A DNA stretch of 64,000 bases. It comes from Theocolax elegans. Lineage: Eukaryota > Arthropoda > Insecta > Hymenoptera > Cerocephalidae. Shown piece by piece: positions 23,771 to 34,646 of the stretch (its first letter is position 1; each line of letters begins with the position of its first letter). The stretch is from positions 35,825,255 through 35,889,254 of the forward strand of contig CM047428.1 in assembly GCA_026168455.1 (NCBI GenBank). Direction: 5' to 3'. Position numbers and translations under genes: made by a program. Below the pieces are notes generated by a model, which saw only the letters and a program-made list of their open reading frames with translations, had not been told where the DNA came from and ran no database searches.

Positions 23771-24603
23771 ACCCTACTAAAAATTATCACGTGATTATCA
23801 CGTGGATAACTACGTGATTATCACGTGGATATCTACGTGATAATCACGTAAGATTTTCGACCATTTTTTCACGTGATTATCACGTGGATATCTACGTGAT
23901 AATCACGTGATATATGAAAATTTTTGTTTTTTTATAAATGTAATCTTAGACACGGAGTTGATGGGATTCAATTTCACAGAAACTAAACTGGCCATTTGGT
24001 TTTGACAAAAAAAATCCTTTATTCGCCACGTTATTAATATACGAGGCAAAGTAAAGGCATAGAATATGATCGAAGTCGCTTTTACCTTCCTACTTTGCCT
24101 CCATATAAGCCCTACGCGCACGCTAATCTATAGCGGGTAACTGGCAGCCACCTATCGGTCGAAACAGTGTTGAAATATGACTACTGCACTTGCTCACGGT
24201 AGTACCAGTTACGACTGATAGGTGGCTGCCAGTTACCCGCTATAGATTAGCGTGCGCGTAGGGCTTATATGGAGGCAAAGTAGGAAGGTAAAAGCGACTT
24301 TGATCATATACTATGCCTTTACTTTGCCTCGTATATTAATAATGTGGCATATAAAGGATTTTTTTTGTCAAAACTGAATTGCCAGTTCGGTTTCTGTGAA
24401 ATTGCATCCCATCAACTCCGTGTCTAAGATTACATTTTTAAAAAAATTAAAATTTTCATATATCACGTGATTATCACGTGGATATCTACGTGATAATCAC
24501 GTGAAAAAATGGTCGAAAATCTCACGTGATTATCACGTAGATATCCACGTGATAATCACGTAGTTATTCACGTGATGATCACGTGATAATTTTTAGTAGG
24601 GTA
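23771..24603. mobile_element. Hairpin element D inside the G2 leader
   Basis: Ends ACCCTACTAAAAATTATCAC on the left and GTGATAATTTTTAGTAGGGT on the right. The outer 120 bp of each arm are tandem CACGTGATTATCACGTGG-type words, perfectly self-complementary. The arms (23771-24165 and 24205-24603) pair throughout, around a ~40-bp centre. No ORF of interest. No convincing target duplication (only TA at both edges). It inserted after G2, because it interrupts the leader. Confidence 0.88.
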
Positions 24604-24847
24604 CCGTTAATTTAGGGAGAATAGCACATAATATATGTGAACTGAGCAATTAGAAAATTAGGTATATATATTTCCACATTATATATATTGGTACATTGTT
24701 TATTACAGCTGGAATATATCGAGTTTAATTTATTTTAGCTTTACAGAAAAATTTGGAGATTTAGAAAAATTCGAGTAACATTGGAAGAAACTCGTATTTA
24801 CTTGAAAACATTTCGAGTGATAAGAAGAGTTTCGAGTTACTTAAAGA

Positions 24848-25010
24848 GATATTGAGTCTGTATTGAAGAAATCGAGTCTGTATTGAAGAAATTGAGTTTT
24901 ATTGAAGAAATTGAGTCTGTATTGAATAAATTGAGTTTTATTGAAGAAATTGAGTCTGTATGGAAGAAATTGAGTCTCGATAGAAGAAATCGAGTCTTTC
25001 TTGAAAAAGT
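24848..25010 (+). repeat. ~20-bp minisatellite in the G2 leader
   Basis: About eight imperfect units of ATTGAGTCTGTATTGAAGAA in tandem. Several units contain TCGAGT. The tract keeps a frame open by chance (24883-25161) but is not a gene. It lies between element D and gag. Confidence 0.8.
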
Positions 25011-25506
25011 TATAGGTTTGAAGGAAGATATCGAGTTTTATTTAGGCTACATACAATTTAACCAACATAGGACTCGAGTCAATTTTTGTTTTTCAGTTGG
25101 ATTCGAGAATTTCGCAAGGAAATCTTATAATAAACTCATATATAATTTTCTGGTAAAATAATCGAGTTTCAGGGGCAAAGGAACTACAATATACAGTGGG
25201 TATATTTTAGTATATTTTATTATGCAATTTTTTAATAATTAGTTAGGAATTTATTTATTGCTCAGTCACATTGTAATTTTTTTTTTGCTTTTTGTTTCCC
25301 ATTAATTATTACCCAGCGAGAATACCAAGTCTCTTAAATTACAATATCATAGGTGTTTAGATTAAGTGTTCTAACTAATAAACACTAACAATCAACGAGT
25401 ACAAATAACATGTGTGGTGTCGAGTTGTTTCGAGTTTTTGCGTTGATTCGTGTAATTTTTTTTTTTTTCTTACTTTTACCTCGTGGTTCGAATTTAAATC
25501 GTGAAA

Positions 25507-27921
25507 ATGTCGGTGACATCGCAAACTGGTAATGCGGTGTACACGGAGAGTATGAATCGTATTTTATCGGATCCAATGGAACGTGACCGCTTAAATCGAA
25601 TACTAGCTTGGACGGATGAAGAAATTACGCGTCAATTAAATGCGCAAAGACTAAGTCACATCGGTACTCATCGTGCTAAAGGAGAGCGTATTTTTCGCGC
25701 CGCGTTACGAACAATGGGTCGTGTATCGGACGTACCGTCGTTCGCGGCGTTTGATGAAGAGAATTTAGGAAACAGATCGAGATCGTACGTAGAAATGGAA
25801 GATGATAATGGTAGGATAGCTAATTTTGAAACAGAGAATAGTGACGGAGCCGTAGGAGGTGTTAGTGTACCAAATGTAACGGAATCGGATACGGTAGAAG
25901 GAAATATTGAAGTTAATATGACGAGAGCACAGAAAGCGAATTTTATGTCGAGTTGGGCGGTTTTATGGACGTCAGCGGGTGAAACAATTATTACACCATC
26001 TCGCGTAACTTGCGTATCTCGAAGTAATAATGGGGCAATTCCGCGCGTTCCAACGGTCCAATCGCAGAATAGAACTTTAAATGCGCCGACGGGTAATAAA
26101 CATTTATTAAATTTACCGACGGTTATGTCAACACGATCGAATCCGCCGTTATTATAGTTCAATCCGCAGTTATGTCCAGTGAGTACAGCTATTTCGTCAG
26201 TAACGAATAGTGTAACTACGACGGGTTTGACATATGTATTTCCGAGTATTTCAGTACCGCAGGTTTCGAGTCATAATATTCCGTTTACATCGAGTTATCC
26301 GATAGAGAGTACACCGCGTAGACGTCGTATTGTACCAAATGAGCAATCATTGCCGGATTTTGAAAACAATACAATGTATCCGCCACACTTAGGATTGCCA
26401 CCGCCGATTGTTCGAGACGATGTGCAGTATTTGCCACTTGAGGTATCGGGTTGGAGGTCGAATCCAGTGGCAAATGAGGCACGGAATGAGACAAGATATC
26501 CACCCGTTTCTCAAATGTGGACGGGTCAAACAGCGAATAATGCGTATCCGGTTGTATCACAAATCAATAATGTGAGAAACCAACATTATGGACTTAGAAA
26601 TCAACAAGAGGAAGAGCCTCGAGTTGACAATAGGTCAAATCGTTCGGGAAATTCGATTCCAGACCGCAGAGACTATGCGAATTCGAGGATTCGGCATTTG
26701 TCAACGCATAGGAACATGGATGGTCGAGTAAATCGAGCCAATAATATTCGTCAAATTATTCGTACTTTACGTGAATGTCACTTAAAGTTTAGTGGAGGTG
26801 ATAAAGAAAATCCGGAAGAATTTTTGAGAAGGTTAAATCAACGCAGGTTAGCTGCATGTATTCCAGATAACGAGTTAATTTGGTCGGGGCCAGCTGTATT
26901 AGCTGGTAATGCTAGCCTATGGTTCGAGGCTAGAAGAGATGAAATTGAGTCGTGGAAGGAATTTAAAATCGCGTTTAGGAAACAATTTGTAGGAGAAATA
27001 AACAGAGAAGATTTAATGGAAGAGTTGCGATCGAGATCTCAAGGTTCTGGAGAAAAGATAGTACCGTATTTAGCTACAATTAAACAAATAATAAGCTACT
27101 TCAGACAACCTCCGTCGTTATATGAACAGATTAGCATAGTGTTTAGCAGACTGTTACCAGCATATCAAGAATATATGTGGAGCAAAGAAATTACAAGTTT
27201 CGAGTCGATAGAGCACTATGGCCGAGAGTTCGAGAAACAGATGGAGATGAAGAAACGCTATCAACCTCCACCACCGAAAGATAAGTCGAGATTGCCACAT
27301 TTGGCGTATTAAGCCACAGGCAAATCGGCTAAAATTGCAGCTGTGTGTGCGAAAATTGAGAGCGTGGATGAACAGATTAAGAGTAGAGAAGAAGCAAAGA
27401 AACCGAAAAATTCCAAGAAGGGCGGACAGAAGAACAATTTGCAAGATAATGCGAAACCAGAGAGGAGAATCGAAACAGAGAGGGTTGCAGCATTACAGGT
27501 AAATGCGCCTGTTAGTGCTACCGTGCAGCCACAAAACACGAATGTGAGTAACAACCAGAATCAGTATAATCGAGGAGTTGTTTCGAGTAATAATACATCG
27601 AGACAAAATCCAAGACAAGCTGGAGTTGTACAAAATACAATGAAAATCGAGCCTAAAACAAATCAATTTCCCAACAATAATTATGGGCAGAGAACAACAA
27701 ATTGGAACAATCAAAGCGGAAATAATCCACAGGCTAACAAGCCTCAAGGGTTCGTGGGTACATGTTTTCTGTGCCAAGCTGTTGGACATCGGGCATCCGA
27801 ATGTGTGAAGCGGACATGCTTCAGATGCAGGCAACAAGGACACAGCGCGAATCAGTGCCCGAACCCGGGATTTATCCAAACGCCGAAAGTCGATACAGCA
27901 CCGGTGCGGTCAGCTGGGATT
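25507..27921 (+). pseudogene. gag: G2 gag, interrupted by two stops and a solo LTR
   Basis: ATG at 25507 after a long leader. One frame runs to 27921 with only two stops: TAG at 26155 and TAA at 27310. The capsid part lies near 26740-27260 (LRECHLKFSGGDKENPEEFL, LAGNASLWFEARRDEIESWK). A glutamine/asparagine-rich linker follows. Two CX2CX4HX4C zinc knuckles lie near 27762-27863: CFLCQAVGHRASEC and CFRCRQQGHSANQC. Gag forms the particle and binds RNA. An LTR insertion at 27922 splits it; the 3' end is at 28949-29048. It is related to G1 gag but longer at the N-terminus. Confidence 0.85.
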
Positions 27922-28948
27922 TGTAACGTGGTATTCGCGTGCCCGTATAAAATTAATTAATTAATGTAATTAAATTAACCGTTGGGCCGCGTTGCCCAAT
28001 ACGGCGCACACAATTAATTTATTTATTCGCGAACTGCGGGCTGTCGCCAGGAACACGAGTTCGCTGGGACGATCGGTATGGAGGATTCGGGCAATCCTCC
28101 TTGCCTCGACGCGATATAAAATTAAAGGATGTCGGCGGGAGCGGGGAGAATACAATAAGCACACACAATTAAAATAAAAATGAATAAAACAATTATTAAT
28201 TTAATTTATTAACAATTGGCCATCCAGGCCGTGTGCCGCGACAATGTTCTTTCGCGCGGGGGGAAGTCCCGGGAAACCTGTCGGATCGAGATCCACGCCT
28301 GCGACAGGTTTCGTTTCCAGGAACCGCTGTTCGAGTACCGGCGTACCCGAACACACTCCCGATGTACACACACACACACTCGGGTAAGGGGGGGAAACGC
28401 ACGGTAATATAAGAGGACTTACCGGGGTGCGCCCCGTGGATGGCCCAGCCGATCCTTGTCCCTGTGTCCTCCTGGGCAACGGAGGACGACGTCGGCTGCG
28501 GTGGTGGAAGGCGGCCCTGTGCCGCGGCGAGTGCCTCGCGAACCGCGTCCGCACTCACACACAACTTCCCGTCCTTTACACACACACCAAATCACTCGCG
28601 GCTCACTCACGAGGATGTCCGGGTAACCGATGGCTTTCGCGCCTCACGCGCCTTGTCAGCCAGAAAAACTCTCGATCGGTCCGGATATAGTTTGTCCGCC
28701 TCGAGCGGCGGATCGGGACATACTAATTAGGCAATCGCCTAATTTTCGAAAAAGGGATGAGAGTGGGGAACACACACACACTCGCGCTCTCATCCCTACG
28801 TACCATTGCGCGCGTAATTGTACACTTTGATCGACGTAAACAAATGTCGTCGGTTGGCCTTGACATACGAAAGGCTCCGACGACTTACAATTCGACAATT
28901 TAAATACTCTATTCGTCGTGAATAGATTGTGTGACGATTTCCGTCACA
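27922..28948 (+). mobile_element. Solo LTR inserted in G2 gag
   Basis: 1,027-bp unit beginning TGTAACGTGGTATTCGCG and ending GATTTCCGTCACA. The gag frame resumes directly after it with LRNCPNCRN, matching KNCPNC in G1, so it is an insertion. Terminal TGTAACG and CGTCACA are LTR-like. It contains a GC-rich block with CACACACA and GGGGG runs. A clean target duplication is not visible (GGATT versus GCTAT). A truncated relative lies at 12133-12490. Confidence 0.7.
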
Positions 28949-29048
28949 GCTATATGTTGAGAAACTGCCCGAATTGCCGTAACATTGTTAAGATGTTGGG
29001 AAACAAATTGGCAGGGGCTCAGGCGAGTTCTCTGAACCCTGCAGACAA
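28949..29048 (+). pseudogene. gag: 3' end of G2 gag
   Basis: Continuation of gag after the solo LTR: MLRNCPNCRNIVKMLGN and about 14 further residues to a TAG at 29046-29048. The CPNC motif is conserved with G1. The last codons overlap the -1 pol frame. Confidence 0.75.
28998..29042 (+). promoter_or_regulatory. G2 gag-pol -1 frameshift site
   Basis: GGGAAAC (28998-29004) in the gag frame as G GGA AAC, a 6-nt spacer, then a stem-loop: GCAGGG 29011-29016 with CCCTGC 29037-29042, and inner TCAG 29019-29022 with CTGA 29032-29035. The pol frame opens at this point and is -1 to gag. The arrangement equals classical retroviral frameshift signals; GGGAAAC is a known efficient heptamer. Confidence 0.8.
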
Positions 29049-31484
29049 GTAGGAACTCAAGCGGTCAATATAGAGTGTGTGAATACGAGTTTTCAAGCGG
29101 GTAACGTAGATAGTTTGTCAGGAGAGAATAGTACAGCCGTTTCGTCGAGTCAAGTCGTCAAGCCTATTCCTCGAGTAATTAGTGTTCAGAGTGTGAATTA
29201 TGATTTTCCTAAGCCGGTACAGAGTGTGAAGACTGTTGTGAGTCGTAAGATACCGGAGGAGAATATATCGCGTGGGGCGATTAAAAAGAGAGTAACTAAT
29301 GAGAGTAGTAAGCGAACAAATAATACGTTACTGAGAATTGCTGAGGACATTGAAGAGGCAGAGTTGTCTACCTCTGAATTAATTTCCTGGGCACAAGGAC
29401 TTAACAAGTTCACGAGTAAAATGAATAAGGCAGGTAGTAATGAGAATGAGACTGTCAGCTTAAGAGTATCGAGTCGTGGTTGTGACCTACGGAGTGTGTC
29501 CGTACGTTCAAACCAGGAGGGGGGTGAAACCGTATCTAATACGGTTGAACCTCGAGATACGGTGAACTTAAGTCAAAAATTTGAGAATGTCGAGACATCC
29601 ACTATGGAAAATAGAAATTTTCTTCGAGTATCGCTTGGGGGCGAATCATACGTGGCGTTGTTCGACCCAGGGGCAACTATCTCATTAGTGGGTCCTCGCA
29701 TTGCGAAGAAATTTAAGAGTCGTTTGAAAGAAACATCGGCGATGATCAACAGTGTCACTGGGGAAGCTATGAGAGTTCTCGGGACGCTAAAGATTAATCT
29801 GGATGTGGATGGTGAGGTAAAATCGTTAACAGCTCGTGCCGTCGAGGGCATCAGCTATGATATGGTGTTAGGAATGGATTTCGGGTTGAATTGGGACATC
29901 CAAGTACAGCTGAAAGCAAGACTTTGGAGATCAACAGATAATGGAGTCTGGCATCAGTTTGGACAGACTCAACAAAATGACAGTTTCCAGATCTATGGTG
30001 AGTGTGCGGGTATAGTCGAGTTGGCAGCCCCACCATTGAGACAGATCGAGGATTTAGTGTCGAGGTTGATTCCAGAGGAACAAGAGATTTTTGGTATGAC
30101 CAATTTAACCGAACATCATATCGAGGTTGACGATAAAACACCTATAAATCATAATCCAAGGAGAATGTCGCCAATGATGTGGAAAGTTGCGCAAGATGAG
30201 GTGGAGAAAATGTATCGAGAACAGGTCATCGAGAGATCTGCGAGTGATTGGTGTAGTGCACCAGTAATCGTAAAGAAACAGAACGGTAGCTATAGGTTCT
30301 GTATCGATTATCGAGATCTCAATAAACGAACGACCAAAGATGCATATCCCATACGGAGTATCGACGGAATACTTGACAAATTGCGTAATGCGAGATATAT
30401 ATCGAAAATAGATTTGAAACAAGCATATTTCCAAATTCCCATGGAAGAATCGAGTAAAAAGTATACGGCGTTCGCTGTACCAGGTTCGGGTTTATGGCAG
30501 TTCAGAAGAATGCCATTTGGGCTAACGAATGCCCCAATGACGTTTCAACGATTAATTGATGCGTTGTTCGGACCTGAGTACGAACCGTATGTCTTTGGTT
30601 ATTTGGATGACATAATTATCACTACAGATAATTTTGAGGATCACTTAAAATGGCTGGAATTGGTTCTGAAACCCTTGAAAGAGGCAGGACTCACGGTGAA
30701 TCGAGACAAATGTGAGTTTGGATGTTCGAGAGTACGTTATCTGGGGTATTTATTGGATCGAGACGGGTTGAGACCTGATCCAGAAAGAATACAACCGGTG
30801 TTAGACTACCCAGCACCAAGGAACAAGAAAGAATTGAGAAGATTCTTGAGAATGGTTGGGTGGTACGCGAGATTTATCGACAAAGATTCAGACAAGAAAT
30901 TGCCATTATTGAAGCTTATCAGAAATTACCAACCATGGGAATGGAGTGAAGAACAGCAAGAGGCGTTTGAGATACTGAAAAAGGCGTTGACTCAAGCTCC
31001 GGTTTTAGCTAGGCCAGACTTTTCGAGGCCTTTTACAGTGCAATGTGATGCGAGTAATTATGCGATTGGAGCCGTTCTAACACAGGAGTTCGAGGACGGA
31101 GAACATCCAATCGTATTTGTGAGTAGAACACTACAAGCTGCGGAGAAAAATTATAGTACGACGGAAAAAGAATGCTTAGCGCTGCTGTGGTCAATCAAGA
31201 AATTGCGTCCGTACCTAGAAGGTTATCAATTTCGAGCTATAACGGACCACATCGCGTTGGAGTGGTTGCAAAAATTGAGAGAACCAATGGGCAGATTGGC
31301 AAGATGGGCTCTGGAAATGCAACAATGGAGTTTTGACATTGTGCATCGTAAAGGGGCAATTGATCATGTGCCAGACGCGCTGTCACGAGCATTCGAGATC
31401 GAGGATGAGATTGCGGCTTTCGAGGAGATAACCAATGAATGGTATCTTCAACGCCGACGTGACGTAATCGAGAACCCAGTTTAA
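29002..31484 (+). pseudogene. pol: G2 pol: protease, reverse transcriptase, RNase H
   Basis: A single open frame of about 820 codons entered by the frameshift, ending TAA at 31482. Order: a variable linker; protease core VALFDPGATISLVGP near 29650-29690; RT blocks RFCIDYRDLNKRTTKDAYPI, SKIDLKQAYFQIPM, QFRRMPFGLTNAPMTFQR and catalytic FGYLDDII near 30593-30616; connection; RNase H VQCDASNYAIGAVLTQ, TTEKECLALLW, ITDHIAL. The protease triad reads DPG where the family has DSG or DTG, expected to impair cleavage. Integrase is separated by the stop and a frameshift. Lengths otherwise match gypsy pol. Confidence 0.88.
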
Positions 31485-32691
31485 TTCAGACAAGGAGAGT
31501 CGAGAATAACCTATTGTACAGGTTCAGAAACGATCCATTGTTGGACCCGATCACATACAGAGAATTCTCATGGATATTGGTAGTTCCAGTCGAACATCGT
31601 GAGCGAGTGATGTCCGATGCTCATCGAGAAATATCATCGGAACATCTAGGAATCGAGAAAACTTACGATCGAGTGGTTCGAGAGTATTACTGGCCTGGAG
31701 TATGGCATGATGTTCATGAGTATGTTCAGTCGTGTCCAGAATGCCAGTATTACAAGACAGCTCAGACTGGACCCCAAGGATTAATGGGACATCGAATTGT
31801 GGAACGTCCATGGTCGGTAGTAGCAGTGGATTTGATGGAGTTTCCTAATAGCAAAAGCCAGTATAAATACCTGATCGTATTTCAGGATTTGTTTACCAAG
31901 TGGGTAGAATTAAAACCTATGAAAACGGCGGATGGTAAAAATGTGGCCAAAGCTTTTGAAGAATTAATATTATTCGATGGGAAACTCCGGATTATCTGTT
32001 GACAGTTAATGGGAAAGAGTTTGATAATAAGTTTTTGGCGAAGATGTTGGAAGAATATGGAGTTATGCGAGTTACCACACCTCCATACCATCCTCAAGCT
32101 AATCCAGTAGAAAGAGCGAATCGTACATTAAAGACGATGATAGCGATGTATGTGGTGTCTGATCATCGTGCTTGGGATCAACATCTGCATGAACTGCGTC
32201 ACGCGATGAACACGGCCACCCAATCGAGTACTCGAGTTTCTCCGGCGTTTCTAAATTTCGGTAGGCAACCATTACCGGTAAAAAGTTTACGGCGGGAAGT
32301 TGAACCTCGAGGCCCAAAGTTGAAGTTAGACCCTGAAGTGTGGAAAGATCGTATGAAACGATTAGATGCGTTGAGAGATTTAGTTTTGAAACATGTCGAT
32401 GAGGTAAGGGCGAAACAAGTGCGAAGTTACGATAAAGGTAGGTCGAGTTTTCAATATCAAGTAGGTGACTTAGTCTTACGGAAGGTTCATACATTATCGA
32501 ACGCGGCTCAAAATTTTTCGGCTAAATTACGTCCTAAATACGACAGTCCATTCGCGATAGTCGAAGTAAGATCTCCGTCGGTGTATATCGTCCAGACTAA
32601 TGACGCGCGACAGAATCCGAAAGTACATATCCGCGAATTAAAACGATACCGACCGCGCCGTAATTGTGTTCCAGTTAGTGATGGAGTCTAA
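31485..32691 (+). pseudogene. pol: G2 integrase, frameshifted
   Basis: Zinc-binding HHCC domain near 31620-31760 (SSEHLGIEKTYDRVVREYYW, CPECQYYKTAQTGPQGLMGH). The core follows: VVAVDLMEF carries the first Asp. A frameshift near 31975 precedes ETPDYLLTVNGKEFD, where the second catalytic Asp (TDNG in G1) is Val. ANPVERANRTLKTMI keeps the Glu. The C-terminal domain runs to TAA... ending at 32689 (FAIVEVRSPSVYIVQTND, HIRELKRYRP). Two frame changes and the Asp-to-Val change make it inactive. Confidence 0.87.
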
Positions 32692-32794
32692 ATGTTCTAA
32701 TCCTGTGATGTCACGGTAAAAGGGAAGTATCTAGTTGTGTTATCAGTGAATATCTGAATCGAGTTGTGAGTAAAAGAGAGTTAAATTTGTTTAG

Positions 32795-34214
32795 ATGTCA
32801 AGAGTTAACGGAATTAATTCTACCAGCTCGAACGCTAAGCCAACTAACACCGGTGCTTCATATGCGGACGAGCTGGAAGCGATCCAGACGGAGGAGATGG
32901 CTCGATCCAACACCGAGCGGAGCCTGAGTGCGGATGAACGGTGGACAGCTAGAATGGGTAGGGAAGCCATTCCCCGAATTCCTCGACGCTCCAGGCCAAC
33001 CAGAACTACCGAGGACGATCAAGTTACACCCTCTGGTGGGAATAACCATGTCCTATTATCGAGTCCGTACGGTACCAACGAGGATATGGAGGTGGAGCTT
33101 CTCCGCACGGAGGCGCTTAGCTCTATGCGGTGTCCACGTACGGAGGGGCGTAGACGCCCTAGATCACCGTCGACACCGTCCAATACCTTCGAGTGTCAAT
33201 GGGGGATGGGGGCTAGTGCGGCTGCCGTAAACGAGTTAGAGGAGTTTGTGAGACCATTGGGCATGTCGTGTCGCACCCCCCCCCCCCCCTCGGGCAGCCA
33301 GAACTCGGGTCGTGGAACCCAACTCGAGGGCGCGAACGTCTGAAGGTTCGACGTTGGAGGACTACCCGCGTCTCCGTGGACCTAATGGGAAGCGGAGGCG
33401 ATATAATCCGCGCAGACATTTGGAGATGGAGGATTACGTTTCGGCTCATCTGCGTAGTCGTTCCCCATCTCCAGTGTTCGGACCACACAACCTGGTGCGC
33501 ACGGCGGAGGAGCCCACCGCCACCTGGCCAGGACCAGAGGAGGTCATCACGACCACAGAGACACCTACCATCGAGACCGAAAATCCAGAATCAGAGGTTG
33601 TCGAGGAGGTCGCCGCGGTAGCTGAGGCAGATGTAGTGATGCCCACTATCGAACCCATGAAGCTCTGCGGGGTTCAGTTTGACAACCTCACCCCGATTCC
33701 TATCGATCCAACGGTTGATCCGCCATCCTGGGTGTGTTTCAATTGTTGGCAGCGGCATCACACTAGGTTCAGCTGCTCTCGGCCGTTGAATAAATTTTGT
33801 TACAATTGCGGCCGGAAGGGGGTGAACCTGCGTGATTGCCCACGTTGCTCGGCGGAGCACGCGATTTATTTGGCAAATAAAGAACGTGCCTTCGTCGACA
33901 ACTCTGTCGACGGGTTGGAACGGGCCCAGGAGGAGCAGCGCTCTCGACGCTCAAGATGGGTAGAAACCAATCGAGTGGTGCCCTCCCCAGCCCCAGTGGT
34001 TGGGCTTTCAGAACAGGAACCTGAGCGTCGGGAAACTCGGGATCGCCCCTCTAGGTGGGAACGACCGGGACCGGCTCCGGCACCAAAGGAAGGTACCACC
34101 ATTCTGCAAGTCTTGCAGATGGTACAGAGCCTAACTCCGGCAATGCAGGAGGCGGTCTTGCGGGCTCACTTGGATGAGCGAGAACGAGGCCGTGGTGGAT
34201 CAGCACGTCGTTAA
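32795..34214 (+). CDS. G2 ORF3: zinc-knuckle Gag-like protein after integrase
   Basis: Two overlapping frames, 32795-33343 (ATG at 32795) and 33300-34214, meet at a run of 14 C (33276-33289); a one-base length change there would make them one frame of about 470 codons. The N-terminal part is Ser/Arg/Thr-rich. The C-terminal part has PPSWVCFNCWQRHHTRFSC, a perfect CX2CX4HX4C knuckle, then CYNCGRKGVNLRDCPRC, a second knuckle with His replaced by Val. An Arg/Glu-rich tail follows (ERRETRDRPSRWERPG). It is much more GC-rich than gag or pol. It lies between integrase and the polypurine tract, where env sits in errantiviruses, but shows no signal peptide or membrane segment. An RNA-binding, Gag-like role is inferred. 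Confidence 0.65.
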
Positions 34215-34646
34215 GGGAGTGATCCAAAGGCGGGGTTCTTGGGGGGGGGGGGGGGGTTTCTTTTATGTGTTCCATTGTGTTGTATATCCTTTATCGAGTT
34301 CGAGTCGAGATGCCAGAGGGTGGAGTTAATGTCGAGTGGTGAAGATGATGATGAAGATGAAGATAAGATGAGTTGTAAGTGTTTATTTTTATTATTTCTT
34401 ATATTCTTTCTTTCTTTCCTTTTCCTTTAAAACAATGCGAGTATAAATTTTGAGAGAGTGTGGTGAGGATGCACTAGGGAAAATATTATTGTATCTAAGC
34501 GAATGAATAAAGTATTAGGATTGCAAGATTTCATTGTATAAATAAATAGGTAGTGTAACAGACGTTAAGAATCCACTTAGTTTGGAGTAGGTAGGTAATT
34601 CGGCGGCTACCTTCAGGAAGGTATGCCGGCTTAGGAGGGGGGTGTT
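34215..34646 (+). promoter_or_regulatory. G2 3' untranslated region and polypurine tract
   Basis: Contains a run of 15 G (34242-34256), a GATGATGATGAAGATGAAGA tract near 34341, and the polypurine tract AGGAGGGGGG (34633-34642) four bases before the 3' LTR. The tract would prime plus-strand DNA synthesis. Confidence 0.7.

Noticed and set aside
23814..24600. CRISPR-like array from regular CACGTG repeats
   Set aside because: Repeats are palindromic transposon subterminal words in eukaryotic DNA, without unique spacers of constant length.
23771..24603. Target-site duplication longer than TA for element D
   Set aside because: TTGGTGGTA and ACCGTTAAT flanks do not match; only TA is shared, possibly by chance.
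28200..28830. Host gene in the GC-rich part of the solo LTR
   Set aside because: Open frames on both strands with CA and G runs; no domain; lies between LTR-like ends.
33312..34214. Envelope gene in G2
   Set aside because: No signal peptide, transmembrane segment or furin-type site seen; zinc knuckles point to a Gag-like protein.
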